41,998 nt of DNA from an uncultured Clostridia bacterium (GCA_947624835.1 CANQLX010000009.1:1-41998); one strand, 5' to 3'. Counted from the stretch's first letter, positions 24,553-32,847 are shown. The notes: a model not told the origin generated them from the sequence alone. Numbers and translations: made by a program.

Positions 24553-25308
24553 ATGGCTAAGATTGTACAGACAGCAGGAAGAAATGCACTTGGGGAGTTT
24601 GCTCCCGATTTTGCACATTACAACGACGATATTCTGTTCGGTGAGAACTGGAACAATCAGGATATCGACTTAAAGACACGCTGCATAATTACTGTAGTGG
24701 CACTTATGTCCTCGGGAATTACGGATTCCTCTTTGGTTTATCATTTACAGAATGCAAAATCGCACGGTGTTACAAAAGCGGAAATTGCAGCGGTTGTCAC
24801 TCATGCCGGATTTTATGCAGGATGGCCAAAGGCATGGGCGGTATTCAATATGGCTAAGGAGGTATGGGCGGAGGAAACTCAGGCAGAGGACGCAAAGTCA
24901 GCCCATGCCTCACAGATGGTTTTTCCGATCGGTGAACCTAATAATGCTTTTGCACAGTATTTTACAGGGAGGAGTTATCTTGCACCTATATCAAAGGATC
25001 AAGTGGGGATTTTCAATGTAACTTTTGAGCCGGGCTGCCGAAATAACTGGCATATTCACAATGCCGATAAGGGCGGCGGACAGATACTTGTATGCGTTGC
25101 AGGACGCGGCTATTATCAGGAGTGGGGCAGGGAGGCCGTTGAAATGAAGCCGGGCGACTGTATAAATATTCCGACAGGTGTAAAGCATTGGCACGGTGCA
25201 GCACCGGACAGCTGGTTCTCACATTTAGCTATTGAAGTACCGGGGAAAAACGGCTCAAACGAATGGCTTGAACCGGTTGATGATAAACAATACGGGAATC
25301 TGAAATGA
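24553..25308 (+). CDS. Carboxymuconolactone decarboxylase-like/cupin fusion protein
   Basis: The 251-residue protein joins two domains. Residues 1-110 are a CMD domain (TRCIITVVALMSSGITDSSL, HLQNAKSHGVTKAEIAAVVT, YAGWPKAWAVF) that lacks the CxxC of AhpD peroxidases. Residues 135-240 are a cupin (FEPGCRNNWHIHNADKGGGQ and KPGDCINIPTGVKHWHGAAP) with the usual His ligands for a metal. Such fusions accompany aldo/keto reductases and are thought to act in small-molecule redox metabolism, but the reaction is unknown. GGAGG is 8 bp before the ATG. Its TGA overlaps the next ATG. Confidence 0.88.
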   Translation: MAKIVQTAGRNALGEFAPDFAHYNDDILFGENWNNQDIDLKTRCIITVVALMSSGITDSSLVYHLQNAKSHGVTKAEIAAVVTHAGFYAGWPKAWAVFNMAKEVWAEETQAEDAKSAHASQMVFPIGEPNNAFAQYFTGRSYLAPISKDQVGIFNVTFEPGCRNNWHIHNADKGGGQILVCVAGRGYYQEWGREAVEMKPGDCINIPTGVKHWHGAAPDSWFSHLAIEVPGKNGSNEWLEPVDDKQYGNLK

Positions 25309-25436
25309 GGATAAGAAAAAATGTGTGGTTTATTTTAATAGCTTTGATTATGCTGTCATTTGCAGCCTGTACGAGCGGCAATAAAGAAGCCGGAAAATCT
25401 CCGTATCGGATTACCTTGACAATGGTGGGAGAATAG
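25305..25436 (+). CDS. Truncated lipoprotein stub
   Basis: The 43-codon frame starts at an ATGA overlap with the fusion gene and encodes a basic N-terminus and a hydrophobic core. A lipobox LSFAAC (Cys at residue 21) and about 20 further residues follow before TAG. A mature lipoprotein of about 22 residues is implausibly short. The coupling and clear signal suggest the 5' end of a gene whose body has been lost. The sequence then passes directly into a DUF362 fragment in another frame. Confidence 0.5.
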   Translation: MRIRKNVWFILIALIMLSFAACTSGNKEAGKSPYRITLTMVGE

Positions 25437-25612
25437 TGTATGTCAACGTAATGAGCCGTCTTTCAATAGATTTTGACTGTGACGGCGATCCTGCCGAGCC
25501 GGATAAGCACAATATAGGAGTTTTGGCATCCACTGACTGCGTGGCACCGGATCAGTCTTGCATTGACCATATTTGTGAGGAGAAGGACGGCAACGGTGTA
25601 TCACTATATTAA
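25436..25612 (+). pseudogene. C-terminal fragment of a DUF362 iron-sulfur protein gene
   Basis: A frame without a proper start encodes VMSRLSIDFDCDGDPAEPDK, then NIGVLASTDCVAPDQSCIDHI, and ends in TAA. This is the typical C-terminal region of DUF362/ferredoxin-domain proteins, where ILASxDPVAxDQA is conserved. The N-terminal domain, the CxxCxxC ferredoxin part and the last 40 or so residues are missing. It follows the lipoprotein stub without a gap, as though a deletion fused the two. Confidence 0.6.
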
Positions 25613-25619
25613 AAAATAA

Positions 25620-25652
25620 TGCGTAAGTCATTTTTCGGACTTACGCATTTTT
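25620..25652. terminator. Bidirectional terminator after the redox operon
   Basis: TGCGTAAGTC (25620-25629) pairs perfectly with 25638-25647 around an 8-nt loop. T runs follow on the plus strand (25648-25652) and, read on the minus strand, after 25620. Confidence 0.88.
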
Positions 25653-25704
25653 AAATTAACGAAATTATCATTTATCTGTGTACTGACATTTTTTTACCGA
25701 TGCA

Positions 25705-26313
25705 TCAATTTAATGTAATCGTCACATTTCCGTTTCCGAGAAGGGAGGAAAGTTCATTTCCGTTAATGCCACTAATATGACCAAGTCTTGTGTATGCCCA
25801 TGAATTGGAGCCATAAAATACAACAAGCCGATTACCGGAATATAAAACGATATCTCCTGCCCGTGTCGTTGTCTGTACATCGTTCCTCGGCAGATCTGTT
25901 CCAATAGAGCCTACCTGCTCAAAACCTCCGTACATGGACATTTGAATTATCAATGGTTTTTCCGTACAAAGTACTTTCAAAGCCTGTACGGATTCATTAT
26001 TTTCCCATTCTACAAAAACGGCTGTATCGTTTATTTTCATTTGCATAAGTTTTTCTCCATCCTCATTTTTCGATTGATTTTGCCCTGCGCCACTTTCGCT
26101 TGCTTCAATATCGGAAGATACATCCTGTAATAGTGACTTATTCGTTTCCTCGCTAATGGTTAATTGAGACTGTTCTATACTTTCAGCCGGGGAATTAATT
26201 TCCGTACTGTTTTGCTTTGTTGTTTCTTCTTGCTTATTGGTGCTGTTACCTCCGCAGGCACTTGTTGCCGATACGAGCAGACATAATACTAAAATAAACA
26301 ATCCTCTTTTCAT
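25705..26313 (-). CDS. Lipoprotein with a cyclophilin-like fold domain
   Basis: The 202-residue protein starts with a lipoprotein signal (lipobox SATSAC, Cys at about residue 20). A Ser/Glu/Asn/Gln-rich linker of about 65 residues follows. The C-terminal 110 residues (MKINDTAVFVEWENNESVQA, MYGGFEQVGSIGTDLPRND, AGDIVLYSGNRLVVFYGSNS) match the cyclophilin-like family PF18050. Relatives often sit next to flavodoxin, aldo/keto reductase and CMD-cupin genes. The convergent position beside such an operon is therefore probably not accidental. No peptidyl-prolyl isomerase activity is established. A promoter TTGCTA-N17-TATAAT lies upstream. Confidence 0.82.
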   Translation of the reverse strand: MKRGLFILVLCLLVSATSACGGNSTNKQEETTKQNSTEINSPAESIEQSQLTISEETNKSLLQDVSSDIEASESGAGQNQSKNEDGEKLMQMKINDTAVFVEWENNESVQALKVLCTEKPLIIQMSMYGGFEQVGSIGTDLPRNDVQTTTRAGDIVLYSGNRLVVFYGSNSWAYTRLGHISGINGNELSSLLGNGNVTITLN

Positions 26314-26345
26314 TATATCACCCCGAAATTTTTGCTTACAATATC

Positions 26346-26374
26346 ATTATAGCCTATGAGCTTGTAAATAGCAA
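26346..26374 (-). promoter_or_regulatory. Promoter of the cyclophilin-like lipoprotein gene
   Basis: Minus-strand TTGCTA (26374-26369) and TATAAT (26351-26346), 17-bp spacer. Confidence 0.55.
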
Positions 26375-26435
26375 ATAGCTGTTATGAATGGAATGATATT
26401 CCGAATAGTTATAGCAAGGAGTGGGCCTATGATAT

Positions 26436-27098
26436 TCAATATTCCTGCCTGTTTATAATGTGGCAGCTTATCAGATACATTACATAACACCAAGGAAATG
26501 CTAAAACAACAAGACCGCACAACAAAATTAATATGTTTTGCTCCGTAAGTTCCATAAGCCCCATTCCCGGGTTGGTAAACAATGCTATGATTATAATGGC
26601 CGATATCATCATTGTAGGAACAATAACTACTGCTGCCATGAGGATACGAGCCTTTTCCGCCCCGAATTTTAGGGCAAGAGGGATCAATATACTCCCCAAG
26701 ATAAGAGAAATTCCGAGGGCGGCAAGGGCTAAAAGGAAAGTTACACCTATATTTTCCGCATAGGAATCGAACCGTTTCATTACAGCTCCGCCTACAATAT
26801 CAGTTACAATTCCCGATATACAGCCTATAATACAGAAAAAAGCAAGTACAATAAATTTTGATTTGACTAATTCATTTCTTGAAACAGGCATTGTCAGTGC
26901 ATACCCTGTCCATTTGGAGGTATCGTCAAAGGTAAAGGTACTAATTGTTATTATACTGAGCATTATCGCATAAATAATGGGAAATCCTACGCCGTCCGAG
27001 GTGGGGATAATGCCAATGGCAATGATAATCATAGCAAAAAGCATATATCTGACATTGCCGGCGAGATTATATAAATCCTTGAGAATAAGTCCCTTCAT
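26436..27098 (-). CDS. ABC-2 type transporter permease
   Basis: The 220-residue protein has six hydrophobic segments. It begins MKGLILKDLYNLAGNVRYML, typical of the permeases paired with YtrA-regulated ATPases in Clostridia, and has TFDDTSKWTGYALTMPVSR between helices 2 and 3. The ATG overlaps the ATPase stop codon (ATGA) and AGGAG lies inside the ATPase gene, so its translation normally depends on ribosomes reaching the end of that gene. The nonsense codon 327 bp upstream may therefore lower its expression. The substrate is unknown. Confidence 0.87.
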   Translation of the reverse strand: MKGLILKDLYNLAGNVRYMLFAMIIIAIGIIPTSDGVGFPIIYAIMLSIITISTFTFDDTSKWTGYALTMPVSRNELVKSKFIVLAFFCIIGCISGIVTDIVGGAVMKRFDSYAENIGVTFLLALAALGISLILGSILIPLALKFGAEKARILMAAVVIVPTMMISAIIIIALFTNPGMGLMELTEQNILILLCGLVVLAFPWCYVMYLISCHIINRQEY

Positions 27099-27955
27099 TT
27101 TACCTGCTCTCCTTTCACGTACAGAATAAGAATATCATCAATAGTAGCATTATCTACCACGGCATTTTTATATTTTCTCTTTGCCTTGTCCTTGTCGGCA
27201 ATAAGGACATCCCATTGGTAGGCTTCCTTACGGTATGCAAGTATTTCCGTCTTGTCAAGCTGATTAAATAAATCAGTGCCGCAGCGTATGATACCGTACT
27301 TATAACGCAGCTCGTCCTTTGCTTTGCTGAATACTACCTTTCCATTGTGAATAAAGGTAATATGGTCCGCAACCTTTTCTAAATCAGTTGTTATATGCGA
27401 GGACAGCAGTACAGAATGATTTTAGTCCTGCACAAAATCAAGGAAAATGTCAAGAATATCGTCACGCATAACAGGGTCAAGACCGCTTGTTGCTTCGTCA
27501 AGTATCAACAACTTTGGGTTGTGTGAAAGGGCAACTGCGATAGACAGCTTCATTTTCATTCCCCTTGACAGTTCTTTTATTTTTTTATTGACAGAAAGAC
27601 CAAAATGACTGAGATATTTTTTATATATGCTATCATCCCACTGCTTATATGAAGCACCGGCAATTTTTCCCAATTTGAGGGGTGAAAGGGTCTGATAGAA
27701 GTTTATCTCATCAAATACAACTCCTATATCTTCCCTCAGTTGCTTTGAGGACGAAAGCTTTTGTCCCCAAAAGGTGACTGTACCCTCGTCCTTATGAATA
27801 AGATTGAGAATTGCCTTGATAATAGTGGTTTTTCCCGCACCGTTTTCGCCCACCAATCCAACGATTGCACCTTTAGGGACGTTGAACGAAACCTGATCAA
27901 GCATGAAATTACTGTATTGTTTTGTGAGGTTTTCAACCTGCAACATAGCCTCCAT
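27095..27955 (-). pseudogene. ABC transporter ATP-binding protein interrupted by one in-frame TAA
   Basis: The frame is intact over 287 codons except for TAA at 27424-27422 (codon 178). Before it lie Walker A GENGAGKTT, signature LSRGMKMKLSIAVAL, Walker B LLILDEATSGLDP and RDDILDIFLDFVQD. After it the same frame continues with NHSVLLSSHITTDLEKVADH (the H-loop) and the usual C-terminal domain to the TGA overlapping the permease ATG. Homologues have Glu at the stop position, so GAA to TAA is the likely change. Without the H-loop the 177-residue product should not hydrolyse ATP normally. The start follows GAGGAGG. Recent mutation, stop read-through or a sequencing error all fit. Confidence 0.85.
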
Positions 27956-27957
27956 AA

Positions 27958-28335
27958 TTATTCCTCCTCTTGATAAAACATTGTAAGCAGTTCAATGAGC
28001 TTTCCCAACGATATTCCGCTTGTGCGACCGATGTCAGCGGCTTGTTGCAAATGCTCCTCCGCCTGTCTTTGACGTTCCTCCAGATAAAAGTCCTTATTCT
28101 TAGCAGCTACAAAGCTTCCTCGACCGACAGTTGTTTCGATAAAGCCGTCCCTTTGCAAATCCTCGTATGCCTTTTGTACCGTGATTACGCTTACATGAAT
28201 GGACTTAGCTAATGCACGCATAGAGGGAATAGGCTCGCCTGTTTGTAACTCACCGCTCATAATCATTGCCTTTATCTGTGAGGTTATCTGTGCATAAATA
28301 GGTTTATCAGCATTATTGCTTATAATAATCTCCAC
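27958..28335 (-). CDS. GntR family regulator, YtrA type
   Basis: The 125-residue protein has a GntR winged helix (PIYAQITSQIKAMIMSGELQ, PSMRALAKSIHVSVITVQKA, FIETTVGRGSFV). A short helical C-terminus typical of YtrA proteins, which repress ABC transporter operons, follows. The start is GTG at 28335, placed 8 bp after AGGAGG. The ATPase gene begins 2 bp after its stop. A perfect 13-bp inverted repeat directly upstream overlaps the -10 and is the probable autoregulatory site. Confidence 0.9.
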   Translation of the reverse strand: MEIIISNNADKPIYAQITSQIKAMIMSGELQTGEPIPSMRALAKSIHVSVITVQKAYEDLQRDGFIETTVGRGSFVAAKNKDFYLEERQRQAEEHLQQAADIGRTSGISLGKLIELLTMFYQEEE

Positions 28336-28347
28336 AGCCGACCTCCT

Positions 28348-28380
28348 TTATAATGTACTTATTGTCTAAGTACATTATAA
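28348..28380. promoter_or_regulatory. Putative YtrA-type operator: 13-bp perfect inverted repeat
   Basis: TTATAATGTACTT (28348-28360) and its exact complement (28368-28380) are separated by 7 bp. One arm contains the -10 hexamer, and the other lies between the transcript start and the ribosome site. Confidence 0.75.
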
Positions 28381-28402
28381 TCAAATAAAACGGTTTTGTC
28401 AA
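28374..28402 (-). promoter_or_regulatory. Perfect promoter of the YtrA-type operon
   Basis: Minus-strand TTGACA (28402-28397), a 17-bp spacer, TATAAT (28379-28374). Confidence 0.85.
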
Positions 28403-28508
28403 TAGAAATAATAAAATTATTTGAGCATAAATCAGTTTAAATTAATTTCATAAAGGTTCTGTAAATTTTTAAACTGCGTATGCCTGACATAATACCTCTT
28501 TGTAACAC

Positions 28509-28537
28509 TTGTAATTATAAAAATAATAATGTATAAT
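28509..28537 (+). promoter_or_regulatory. Promoter of the thi operon
   Basis: TTGTAA (28509-28514), a 17-bp spacer, TATAAT (28532-28537), immediately before the riboswitch. Confidence 0.65.
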
Positions 28538-28541
28538 AATA

Positions 28542-28630
28542 TTATTCCGGGGAGCTTGTGTGACAGGCTGAGAGGAAGGTATAACCTTCGACCCTTATAC
28601 CTGATGCGGGTAATGCCGCCGTAGGAATCC
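28542..28630 (+). promoter_or_regulatory. Thiamine pyrophosphate (TPP) riboswitch
   Basis: The THI-box core is present in order: GGGGAGC, ACAGGCTGAGA, ACCC, ACCTGATGCGGGTAATGCCG and GTAGGAATCC. ATTCC (28543-28547) pairs with GGAAT (28624-28628) as the closing P1 stem. The CTGAGA and GATGCGGGTAATGCC segments form the two ligand-binding arms. It precedes thiE and, with the terminator just downstream, should switch off the operon when TPP is abundant. Confidence 0.96.
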
Positions 28631-28643
28631 GCAATAAATTCTT

Positions 28644-28676
28644 TCGGAGGCATACTAATGGTGTCTCCGATTTTTT
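28644..28676 (+). terminator. Riboswitch-controlled intrinsic terminator
   Basis: TCGGAGGCA (28644-28652) pairs with TGTCTCCGA (28662-28670), one G-T pair, followed by six T (28671-28676), 24 bp before thiE. It is the expression platform of the TPP riboswitch. Confidence 0.88.
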
Positions 28677-28700
28677 ATCTATTAAGAGCGAGGTGAAGGA

Positions 28701-29348
28701 ATGAAATTTGACAGAAAAGCAATACTGCTGTACGCGGTAACAGACAGGGCATGGACAGGCAGAATGGGCTTGTATGAACAGGTTGAAGCAGCACTGAAAA
28801 ATGGTGTTACCTGTGTTCAGCTTCGGGAAAAGGAGCTTGATGATGAAGCACTCCTTAAAGAGGCTGTGGAGATATGTAGGCTTTGTCATGAATACAATGT
28901 GCCGTTTATAATTAACGATAATGTAGAAATTGCCGTAAAATGCGGTGCAGACGGTATTCATGTGGGGCAGGACGATATGAACCCGACAGAAGTACGTAAG
29001 CGTGTCGGGAATGGAATGACTATCGGCGTGTCTGCACATAATGTAGAGGAAGCTGTGAGGGCTGTACGTGACGGAGCGGATTATCTCGGTGTCGGGGCGG
29101 TGTTCGGCAGTTCAACAAAGAAAAATGTATGTAATATGCCGATTGAAAGACTTAAGGCCATATGTGATGCCGTGGATATCCCCACGGTGGCAATCGGTGG
29201 AATATCAGCTGAAAATATAAATCTGCTCAGGGGCAGCGGCATAGATGGGGTTGCGGTCGTTTCGGCAATTTTTGCAGCAGATGATATCGAAAAGGCAACC
29301 GCAGAATTGTTAAGGCTTGCACAGGATACGGTAAATAACAAAAACTGA
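28701..29348 (+). CDS. thiE: Thiamine phosphate synthase
   Basis: ThiE joins hydroxymethylpyrimidine diphosphate and thiazole phosphate to thiamine phosphate. The 215-residue barrel has LYAVTDRAWTG, CVQLREKELDDEALLKEA, FIINDNVEIAVKCGADGIHV, GQDDM, IGVSAHNVEEA, YLGVGAVFGSSTK and AIGGISAENI, the diphosphate- and thiazole-binding loops of active ThiE. AGGTGAAGGA precedes the ATG. It is the first gene after the riboswitch. A second, more divergent ThiE-like gene closes the operon. Confidence 0.95.
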   Translation: MKFDRKAILLYAVTDRAWTGRMGLYEQVEAALKNGVTCVQLREKELDDEALLKEAVEICRLCHEYNVPFIINDNVEIAVKCGADGIHVGQDDMNPTEVRKRVGNGMTIGVSAHNVEEAVRAVRDGADYLGVGAVFGSSTKKNVCNMPIERLKAICDAVDIPTVAIGGISAENINLLRGSGIDGVAVVSAIFAADDIEKATAELLRLAQDTVNNKN

Positions 29349-29368
29349 TTGAATGGGAGATGTGTTAT

Positions 29369-29563
29369 ATGGTAAAGGTAAACGGTGAGCTTTTGCCGGT
29401 TGACGGTAAGACATTGGCGGAATATCTTGAAACGTCATCATTTGATATACGAAGAATTGTAATAGAACGCAATGAAGAAATTGTTCCAAAGTCAGCCTAT
29501 AATGATGTTGTATTGCAGAACGGCGATTCCATAGAAATAGTAAGCTTTGTCGGAGGTGGATGA
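29369..29563 (+). CDS. thiS: Sulfur carrier protein ThiS
   Basis: ThiS carries sulfur as a C-terminal thiocarboxylate for thiazole formation. The 64-residue ubiquitin-like protein has VKVNGELL at the start, IVIERNEEIVPKSAYNDVVL in the middle and the required GG terminus (SFVGGG). The ATG at 29369 is chosen because GGGAG (29355-29359) is 9 bp from it but directly abuts the ATG at 29360. The coding end lies 2 bp before the ThiF start. Confidence 0.93.
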   Translation: MVKVNGELLPVDGKTLAEYLETSSFDIRRIVIERNEEIVPKSAYNDVVLQNGDSIEIVSFVGGG

Positions 29564-29565
29564 TA

Positions 29566-30201
29566 ATGCTTCCTTCAAGAGATGAATGGCAGAGGGTACT
29601 CATTGAAAGACATGGAGAGCAGTTACAGGAAAAGCTGTCAAAGGCTGCCGTAGCTGTATGCGGCCTGGGAGGACTCGGCTCCAATATTGCAGTAAGTCTT
29701 GCAAGAGTGGGAATAGGCAGGCTTATACTGATTGATTTTGATAAGGTGGATATAACAAATCTTCACAGGCAGCAGTATAAGGCGGTACAAATCGGTATGG
29801 ACAAAACTGTTGCGCTTGCCGCAAATCTTTCCGAAATTGCCCCGTACCTGACGGTTGAGGTACATAATGTAAAAATCAAAAAGGATAATATGTATGATCT
29901 TCTAAATAATGCTGATATCATATGCGAAGCATTCGACCGTGCGGAAGAAAAGTCTATGCTGGCTGACGGCATTTTTGAAATGATGCCGGATAAATACCTT
30001 ATTTCCGGTTCGGGAATGGCAGGTCTTGGCTCGGCTAACCTCATAAAGACAAGAAAGGTCACCCCACATTTTATGATATGCGGGGACGAAAGTAGCGATA
30101 TATCGGACGGTATGGGTCTGATGTCGTCAAGAGTAATGCTTTGTGCGGCACATCAGGCTCATGCTGTTATAAGGATAATTGCAGGTAAAACTGATTTTTA
30201 A
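29566..30201 (+). CDS. thiF: ThiS adenylyltransferase ThiF (short form)
   Basis: ThiF activates the ThiS C-terminus with ATP. The 211-residue protein has the nucleotide motif VCGLGGLGSNIAVSLARVGI, then LILIDFDKVDITNLHRQQY with the catalytic Arg, and CEAFDRAEEKSML. It lacks the zinc-binding CxxC pairs of E. coli ThiF and is about 40 residues shorter, matching the ThiF family 2 found in Clostridia. The start at 29566 has GGAGG at 9 bp; the ATG at 29560 would leave only 3 bp. Confidence 0.9.
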   Translation: MLPSRDEWQRVLIERHGEQLQEKLSKAAVAVCGLGGLGSNIAVSLARVGIGRLILIDFDKVDITNLHRQQYKAVQIGMDKTVALAANLSEIAPYLTVEVHNVKIKKDNMYDLLNNADIICEAFDRAEEKSMLADGIFEMMPDKYLISGSGMAGLGSANLIKTRKVTPHFMICGDESSDISDGMGLMSSRVMLCAAHQAHAVIRIIAGKTDF

Positions 30202-30222
30202 CTTTAAGAAGGATGATGTTAA

Positions 30223-30990
30223 ATGGATGATAAATTGATAATCGGAGGACATGAGTTTAATTCCCGCTTTATTCTCGGTTCGGGAAAATATTCTCTCAGC
30301 CTTATTGATGCGGCCGTGCGTGATGCCGGGGCTGAGATTATAACACTTGCCGTACGCCGTGCAAATACTAAGGAAAAAGAAAATATTCTGGATTTTATTC
30401 CGAAAGGAGTAACACTTCTGCCGAATACCTCCGGTGCAAGGAATGCAGAAGAGGCAGTGCGTATTGCAAGGCTTGCAAGGGAGCTTGGATGCGGTAATTT
30501 CGTAAAGGTTGAGATAATGCGTGATGCAAAATATCTTCTTCCGGACAATGCGGAAACAATAAGGGCTGCAGAAATTCTTGCAAAAGAGGGTTTTGTTGTA
30601 ATGCCGTATATGTATCCCGATCTTAATGCGGCAAGAGATCTCGTAAATGCCGGTGCCGCAGCGGTAATGCCTTTGGCGGCGCCTATAGGTTCAAACAGAG
30701 GTCTGGCTGCAAAGGATTTTATACAGATTCTTATTGATGAAATTGATTTGCCTATCATAGTTGACGCAGGCATAGGCAAACCTTCGCAGGCCTGTGAAGC
30801 TATGGAAATGGGTGCGGCGGCAGTTATGGCTAACACCGCACTTGCTACAGCCGGAGATCTTCCTTTGATGGCTGCGGCATTCAGACAGGCTGTTGAAGCG
30901 GGAAGAAAGGCTTATTTATCCGGTCTTGGACGTGTGCTTGCCCGTGGGTCTTCCGCATCCGATCCGCTTACGGGATTTTTGCGTGATTAG
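30223..30990 (+). CDS. thiG: Thiazole synthase
   Basis: ThiG forms thiazole phosphate carboxylate from deoxyxylulose phosphate, dehydroglycine and ThiS-thiocarboxylate. The 255-residue TIM barrel has the N-terminal [12 protein letters not shown], the Schiff-base Lys95 in [10 protein letters not shown], and [13 protein letters not shown] and [20 protein letters not shown] for phosphate binding. AAGGATG precedes the ATG. It sits 21 bp after thiF and 11 bp before thiH. Confidence 0.96.
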   Translation: MDDKLIIGGHEFNSRFILGSGKYSLSLIDAAVRDAGAEIITLAVRRANTKEKENILDFIPKGVTLLPNTSGARNAEEAVRIARLARELGCGNFVKVEIMRDAKYLLPDNAETIRAAEILAKEGFVVMPYMYPDLNAARDLVNAGAAAVMPLAAPIGSNRGLAAKDFIQILIDEIDLPIIVDAGIGKPSQACEAMEMGAAAVMANTALATAGDLPLMAAAFRQAVEAGRKAYLSGLGRVLARGSSASDPLTGFLRD

Positions 30991-31001
30991 GGGGGAAGAA
31001 A

Positions 31002-32255
31002 ATGGAAAGTCAATATTTTGTAGATTCCGGGTGTTTGTCGGCGGAGGCTCTTGAGAGAAAGCACCGTTTGGAAAATGACCCGACTTGCCGTAAAAATCAT
31101 ATGGAATATCTTCCGGGCATGGAACAGATAAAGTCCGATATTTGTGAGAAGGTTATATCACAGATGAATGAATACTGTCCCGAAAAATATACCGCAAGGG
31201 ATGTAAGGGCAGCATTGGAGCATGATACGTGCAGTATTGAGGACCTTAAGGCTTTGCTTTCTCCTGCCGCCGCACCGTTTTTGGAACAGATGGCGGAAAG
31301 GGCAAGAATTGAAACCGGCAAGCATTTCGGAAATACAGTGTACCTTTTCACTCCGCTGTATATTGCAAATTACTGTGAGAATTACTGTGTTTATTGCGGC
31401 TTTAACTGCTATAATCATATTAGACGCATGAAGCTTTCAATGGAACAGATTGAGCATGAAATGAGAGTTATCGCAGACAGCGGTATGGAGGAAATTCTTA
31501 TCCTCACAGGTGAAAGCCGCAGTCAGAGTGATGTTACATATATCGGAGAAGCCTGTAAGCTTGCCCGTAAGTATTTCCGTATGGTAGGGCTTGAAATATA
31601 TCCTGTGAATACGGATGAATACCGTTATCTTCATGAATGTGGTGCAGATTATGTTACAGTATTCCAAGAAACCTATGATGCGGATAAATATGAAACACTG
31701 CATTTGCTCGGACATAAGAGGGTATGGCCCTATCGCTTTGATTCACAGGAGAGAGCATTGCGCGGCGGTATGCGTGGAGCAGCATTTTCCGCACTGCTCG
31801 GTCTTTCGGATTTTCGTAAGGATGCACTTGCAAGTGCTCTTCATGTTTATTATTTACAGAGAAAATACCCTCATGCGGAGATGTCGCTGTCATGCCCAAG
31901 ACTGCGGCCTATTCTTAATAATAACAAAATAAATCCGCACGATGTAGGTGAAAAGCAGCTCTGTCAGATTATCTGTGCTTACCGTATTTTTCTGCCTTTT
32001 GTGGGTATAACAGTTTCTTCAAGGGAAAGTGCGGAGTTTCGCAACGGCATAGTGAAAATAGCCGCAACAAAGGTATCTGCCGGTGTTTCGACGGGTATAG
32101 GCGATCATGAAAGCAAATATACGGGAAAGGAGTCGGGGGACGCAGAGGGTGACGAACAGTTTGAAATATGTGACAGCCGCAGCCTTGACAGGATGTACAG
32201 TGATATTTCAAAGGAAGGGCTCCAGCCTGTCCTGAATGATTATCTGTATGTCTGA
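31002..32255 (+). CDS. thiH: 2-iminoacetate synthase ThiH (radical SAM)
   Basis: ThiH cleaves tyrosine to dehydroglycine and p-cresol, an oxygen-sensitive reaction used by anaerobes in place of the oxidase ThiO. The 417-residue protein has the radical-SAM motif C125-x3-C129-x2-C132 in NYCENYCVYCGFNC. ILILTGESRSQSDVTYIGEA, VTVFQETYDADKYETLHLLG and the C-terminal ThiH/BATS-type domain follow. A run of G precedes the ATG at 31002. The last 8 bp overlap the next gene. Confidence 0.96.
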   Translation: MESQYFVDSGCLSAEALERKHRLENDPTCRKNHMEYLPGMEQIKSDICEKVISQMNEYCPEKYTARDVRAALEHDTCSIEDLKALLSPAAAPFLEQMAERARIETGKHFGNTVYLFTPLYIANYCENYCVYCGFNCYNHIRRMKLSMEQIEHEMRVIADSGMEEILILTGESRSQSDVTYIGEACKLARKYFRMVGLEIYPVNTDEYRYLHECGADYVTVFQETYDADKYETLHLLGHKRVWPYRFDSQERALRGGMRGAAFSALLGLSDFRKDALASALHVYYLQRKYPHAEMSLSCPRLRPILNNNKINPHDVGEKQLCQIICAYRIFLPFVGITVSSRESAEFRNGIVKIAATKVSAGVSTGIGDHESKYTGKESGDAEGDEQFEICDSRSLDRMYSDISKEGLQPVLNDYLYV

Positions 32256-32847
32256 TATTATATGTATTACAAACCGTAAACTGTGTCGAGGTGATTTTCT
32301 TGAGCGTATCCGTGAGATTGCGGCTTGTCACCCATACGGAATAATTCTGAGGGAAAAGGATTTGTCGGAGTCGGAATATGAATCACTTGCCGCCGATGTT
32401 ATTTCAATCTGTTCGGAGTACAGTACGCCCTGTATTCTCCATAATTTTTACAAGGTTGCGGAGGGGCTTGGTGCAGAAGAAATACACCTACCTTTGGATG
32501 TTCTGAGAAAAATGAGTGAAAAGCAGAAGAAATCTTTCATCACAATCGGCGCATCATGCCATTCCGCAGAGGATGCTGTTGAAGCGGAGAAGCTTGGTTG
32601 CACATATCTTATTGCAGGTCATGTTTTTGATACGGAATGTAAAAAAGGTCTGCCCGGCAGAGGACTTGAATTTATAAGCAATGTTTGTGCAGCCGTATCT
32701 GTTCCCGTATACGGTATCGGAGGTATTAATGCAGATAATGCTGTGCTGCTCGGAAATACCGGTGCAAGCGGAGTCTGTATTATGAGCAGCATAATGCAGT
32801 GTGGGAATGTTTCGGCCTACCTGAACAAATTTGCATCATATCCGTAA
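32248..32847 (+). CDS. Second ThiE/TenI-family protein
   Basis: The 199-residue protein is a shorter ThiE-like barrel (DIICITNRKLC, HPYGIILREKDLSESEYESL, TIGASCHSAEDAVEAEKLGC, YLIAGHVFDTECKKGLPGRG, YGIGGINADNAV). The pyrimidine-diphosphate-binding stretch QLREK...INDN of ThiE is changed to ILREK...LHNF. It may therefore be a TenI-type thiazole tautomerase or a ThiE with relaxed function. Thiazole operons of other Clostridia end the same way. Translation is probably coupled to thiH, since the ATG overlaps its end and no separate ribosome site is visible. Confidence 0.88.
   Translation: MSDIICITNRKLCRGDFLERIREIAACHPYGIILREKDLSESEYESLAADVISICSEYSTPCILHNFYKVAEGLGAEEIHLPLDVLRKMSEKQKKSFITIGASCHSAEDAVEAEKLGCTYLIAGHVFDTECKKGLPGRGLEFISNVCAAVSVPVYGIGGINADNAVLLGNTGASGVCIMSSIMQCGNVSAYLNKFASYP

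Noticed and set aside
28542-29039. 165-codon minus-strand frame over the riboswitch and thiE
   Set aside because: It is antisense to the TPP riboswitch and ThiE, both unmistakable. No ribosome site.
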